Origin: Viscum album | Taxonomy: Eukaryota; Streptophyta; Magnoliopsida; Santalales; Viscaceae | DNA length: 64,000 bases | Direction: 5' to 3' | NCBI GenBank assembly: GCA_963277665.1 | Contig: OY728120.1 | Location: 424,582,138-424,646,137, forward strand | Shown here: piece by piece, positions 60,258 through 64,000 of the stretch | Layout of the letters: each line of letters starts with the position of its first letter | Position numbering within the stretch: position 1 is the first letter of the stretch | Position numbers and translations under genes: made by a program | The notes under the pieces: model-generated | What the model was told of the DNA's origin: nothing | Database searches by the model: none | What the model saw: only the letters and a program-made list of their open reading frames with translations

Positions 60258-63041
60258 TATAACAACCCTAATATTTATTACATAATTAAACATGATTTAT
60301 TACATAAACTTTCACATAATAAAACTCTGAGGATTTAAGTTTATAGTGTCTTTTTGGATTAGGCACATTACATAACAACTTAAAAGATGACATACAACAT
60401 CTTTATTGAAATCTTCTTTTACATCACCACAACATTCCTTCATACTTAACACTGCATGGGATAACCGGAGGATGTACACAAGAAAGGGATGTGATATAAG
60501 GACCATTAAGGGAGTAAACAATTCATGAAATTAAGAATACAATACATGTTATGTGATATTCATATCAATGTATAATAAGAAAAACATGAACATAAAGGCA
60601 TGATACAGTATGATTATCATAACATGGAAATGTGGAAACAAAATACCACATGATATTAGGATGAACCAATGCTCATTACACATGGATAAGCATGATAAAA
60701 CCCTAATTTTACATGAATTATCATGATTATATCATCATTTCACATGGCGTATCATGAAACTAAACATTACCCAATGCATTGGAGTGCTATCATGGCACAC
60801 CCTTCATAATCATTTCAATCTCATGCTTAAGTGTGCCACATAGATCATATAACATAGATTCATTCAACATCACCATTTATTAAATGATAAAGGAATTTAG
60901 AATACATGCATGAAATTATATAATCAATTAGTATTTTTTCATAAAGGTGAATACCTTTTATATATAAATGGGCATGGTATTCACTACACGATGATTTTGG
61001 CATGGAAACCCGTTATACAATTTCGGAAGCCTAATGACGTGACATAAAAATTATTAAAAATGGTTGATAAGAAAGAAATGGGTCTATAATAATATATAAA
61101 TTAAATGTAAATTAAGGGTTTTATATAAATACATTTCACAATACAATTTATTTGGAAATAGAAGGTGTAACATCATAGAGAAACTTGAAGAAAGGGGAGA
61201 AATGGAATAACTCTTACGAAATTTCGGCATGGTAACAGGTGTATATGGGAGGGATTAATGAGAGAAAAAAAGGTTTATCATCATAAAAACATAATAAGGG
61301 AATTATGGGGGAGGTTAGAAAACATAAACCATCATTTTTAATTGAAAATAAAAGGGAGTAACAATATAAAAAACTTGGATAAAATGAGAAAGGAAGGGAG
61401 TGAGGATCCCTTATTTGAGTGTGTGATATCAAAAACATGAAAAGGGGATTATTGAGATCTTGGGGGTGCCTTGAGATGATTCTATAGAAGTTAGGTTAGA
61501 GTATAGACGTTCTAAAAGTTTTTTTAGCGAATATAAGTGGGGTATTGGGTGGTTTTATAAAGGAAATGATAAAGGAATTCTTTAATATTTCACAAACATA
61601 GGTTTTTGGAATATATATAATTAAATATTCAAAAACACACACTCTACTAGGGTTTTTTCATGGTTTTTTCCAAATAGTAGTTTAAAACCTTATTTTATAA
61701 GTAAAAGGTATTATTATATTAAAATATTTCCATTTATTTTGTGGAGGTGAGTCACACATTCAAGGAAATGATTTTAATATCTTTAAATAGTGTAGATGTC
61801 TTGGAGGATTCACTAAGTCTTTAAATAATAAATAAAACAAATCTAAAATCATATTATTTTAATGGTAAAACATATATTGGGCCCATAATACCAATTATAG
61901 TTCTTATTACATCATTTTGGGGTCATTATGATGTCCTAAAACACAAGTTTTATTTATACAGTATTTAATTTTTACCCAAAAATTAGATTGTCTTAGAAAA
62001 TTATGAAAAATTCTACATTGGATAATTTAGATGTCCTGATTCAAAAATAATATTCATTTTATCTAAATAATTGTATTAGTATGTGAATTTTTACTTTTAA
62101 AATAAAAACCAATATTTATTGAAAATTCAAAAGTTTTGACAAAAATGGTTTTCAGATATTAATAAAAATTACATTTGACTTCCTAAAAAATTATATACTA
62201 ATTTATTATTCATAAAAGTAATTTGATAATAATTATTTTAAAAATTCATTACTTCAAAAAAATAAATTCTTTAAAAATGAACTTTTTATTATATCGTATA
62301 AAAAATATAACTCTTATCAAACAGATTACCTAATCATTTATACATAATGAACTGATATAATCATCATTTTTCAGAATTTTTTTTATAATATTATTAATAA
62401 AATCCTTAATTTAATATAATAATGTATATATATATATCAAAAGTACCATTTTTACCCAAAGAATCAATTTATCAAATTCATCATTTCTTTAAAGAATTTC
62501 TATTCTCATAAAGGAATTCATAGAATAAGACTTTTATTTATAGAAAGGGATTATATAGTGAGTAACTAATACCTTATTACATAACCCCTTATAACACCCA
62601 CGTAATACCTAATGGTAAGGTTTGTGATGGTGATATAATCTTGGGGAGGCATGAATAAAATCGTCTAGGTGGTAATCTCTTTTAAATTGAACTTCCTCCA
62701 TAGGTGATTCCGTTCAAGCTTAACTTGTTGAATCTCGTGTTGAGATTGGTCAAGAGAAAACCCTAGTGATGTTACCTCCATTTTGAGCTCTAAAAAATGA
62801 GCATCGTATGGCCCGGGTCTACTGAATGAGCACCTTATCTCTATTTTCTGTCTCAAAAGGATTTGTTAAAACCTTATATTTATATCAGTCATGTTATCAC
62901 TGTTCAATGACTATATTATCAACGGTAATGATACTTAACAGCCATTTAAAACCAATAATAAAAAAAGAGTGTTTGTGTTTTCTATATCCGCAATACATTA
63001 AAAGAAAGGTAATTTTATTTATAAATGATTGGGTCATTATA
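60258..63041 (-). repeat. E4 LTR, 5' copy in element orientation
   Basis: This is the partner of 52394-55193 and of nearly equal length. Agreement by eye is roughly 75-85 percent depending on stretch, with few long gaps. Frames at 60312-60521, 61214-61438 and 62826-63071 are not independent genes. Confidence 0.9.
62665..62856 (-). other. Coding-like stretch inside E4 LTR, second copy
   Basis: Minus-strand text GPYDAHFLELKMEVTSLGFS followed by QQVKLERNHLWRKFNLKEIT is the counterpart of 54718-54960. This copy keeps the upstream part open, while the other copy keeps the downstream part open. Confidence 0.35.
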
Positions 63042-63046
63042 TATAC
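63042..63046. repeat. Right target-site duplication of E4 (TATAC)
   Basis: Identical to 52389-52393. Confidence 0.85.
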
Positions 63047-63999
63047 ACTAAACAAAGTACCAACTAAATAAAAAAATTTGATTCAATATGAATTTTTGTA
63101 TGGATAGAAATCTAGTTTATCACACTTATGTGTATGAGTATGTGATTATTTTTTCATGACTATACCAAGTGAATAAATAGAATCTCAGAACATAAATTTC
63201 ATCTATATAGGTTATTATAAAGAGAATAAATGATATTAAAAATATAAAACTTCAGATAGAAAGGTTATTTTAGAAATACATCAAACATTTCTGGAAATGG
63301 AACATATTTATAATGAAAATAATGGGAGAAAGATATAATTTTATGAAATTAACACTCCATGTGCATAAGAGTTGGTAAGGGAAAAATCTTCACAAAATAA
63401 ATTTGGATGGGAATATGTTATTGAGAAAAAATTTCCTAAGTCTACTATAGAGGTTATTTAACAAGAGAGAAATGGTTTTCATAGATTCAGGTGACACACT
63501 ACACCTAGAGAATGATGAACCACTAAACTATAAGAAATTAATAGTTGGAAAGTATGTTTCTAAATGGAAATAATACATTAATTTAAATATGTATTATAGA
63601 TACCATAATCATGTTTTTTTTGTAGGCACATTTGCTGATGTAAAACCTATTAGGTGTAAATTGTTGGTCATGAAAAATCCTGAAGTTAATGGTCAAGTTA
63701 GTACCTATAAAGTGAGATTGGTTATGAAGGATTTCAATAAATTCAAAGTAATCAACCATGATGAAGCCTTATCTCCATTCTCTATACGAAAATTCATAAT
63801 AATATTACTTGTAATAATATCCTTCCATGATTATAATATTTTTATAAAAAATAAAAACTAATTTTCAAAATGGGATTTTAGTTTAAGATTTCTATATGAA
63901 AAAACCCTCAGGGTTTATTATGAAATTTGGAAAATAGATGTAAAAAAATCTTTTATAAATGGGATGCTATTAGAAGAAACAAAAATGACACAACAAGGA
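63047..63999 (+). pseudogene. Ty1/copia pol, second part: integrase end and reverse transcriptase start (decayed)
   Basis: The copia reading resumes with TLNKVPTK (63047-63070) and a SLSHLCV-type segment, the part of integrase that follows the text ending at 52393. NVIYIGYYKENK-like text near 63210 and a linker follow. The open stretch 63589-63861 gives MKNPEVNGQVSTYKVRLVMK, DFNKF and DEALSPFSIRKFI, the start of copia reverse transcriptase. After an 84-base insert the text continues YYEIWKIDVKKSFINGMLLE near 63916 up to the window end. The element is open-ended to the right. Confidence 0.85.
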
Positions 64000-64000
64000 G

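Larger units (their letters stand above)
52394..63041 (-). mobile_element. E4: Ty3/gypsy LTR retrotransposon inserted in the copia pol
   Basis: LTRs at 52394-55193 and 60258-63041 enclose a full minus-strand gypsy set, gag to integrase, with a polypurine tract at 55196-55207 and a primer site at 60243-60255. Target duplications are perfect, and copia pol text runs up to one side and on from the other. At 10.6 kb it is complete in structure. Its open pieces (up to 116 codons) are the longest of the window, so it is probably the least decayed element here, yet all genes are broken. Confidence 0.9.

Noticed and set aside
1..64000. Host genes, tRNA or rRNA genes, organellar insert
   Set aside because: I saw no tRNA-like TTCGAATCC arm with a matching fold, no rRNA text and no plastid or mitochondrial gene. 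Weak or very short genes could be missed by eye.

Overview
This window looks like a piece of heterochromatic plant nuclear DNA. I could support no host gene, tRNA, rRNA or organellar gene. Almost everything recognisable is transposon: plant-type Ty3/gypsy elements with chromovirus-like pol and 2-3.4 kb LTRs, a Ty1/copia element, and a CACTA (En/Spm) DNA transposon with TNP2- and TNPA-like genes. The DNA is AT-rich, CG dinucleotides look scarce and TG/CA common, and every long coding region is broken by stops and frameshifts. That fits old, methylated, silenced copies. The species cannot be named from this sequence; a flowering plant is the likely source.

Layout from the outside in. E1 is a minus-strand gypsy element at 1371-49327 with a matching 5-bp target duplication (GTTAA). 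Its pol is split by a CACTA element (about 5977-42233). The CACTA element was itself entered by two plus-strand gypsy elements, E2 (about 6308-25999) and E3 (about 34369-42144). E2's integrase is split by a fourth-level insert, a large non-coding LTR element of LARD type (about 12648-22250). The surviving CACTA interior (26000-34282) holds subterminal repeats, a satellite of about 400 bp, a foldback MITE, a decayed TNP2 gene and a decayed TNPA-like gene with visible introns.

Right of E1, a Ty1/copia gag-pol on the plus strand (from about 50585) is interrupted at 52393 by E4. E4 is a minus-strand gypsy element (52394-63041) with a perfect TATAC target duplication. The copia pol resumes at 63047 and runs off the window end in reverse transcriptase.

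E1 and E4 share their leader and general organisation and look like one family. E2, E3 and the LARD share LTR ends, primer-binding-site position and leader sequence. The LARD therefore looks like a non-autonomous derivative of the E2/E3 lineage that could have used its proteins in trans. The points most worth a second look are that shared leader, the satellite inside the CACTA element, an inverted LTR-to-LTR junction at 34283-34426, clustered CATGGTT/AACCATG motifs in three LTR types, and a coding-like stretch inside the E4 LTRs. All boundaries were placed by eye. Those with target duplications are firm and the rest may be off by tens of bases.
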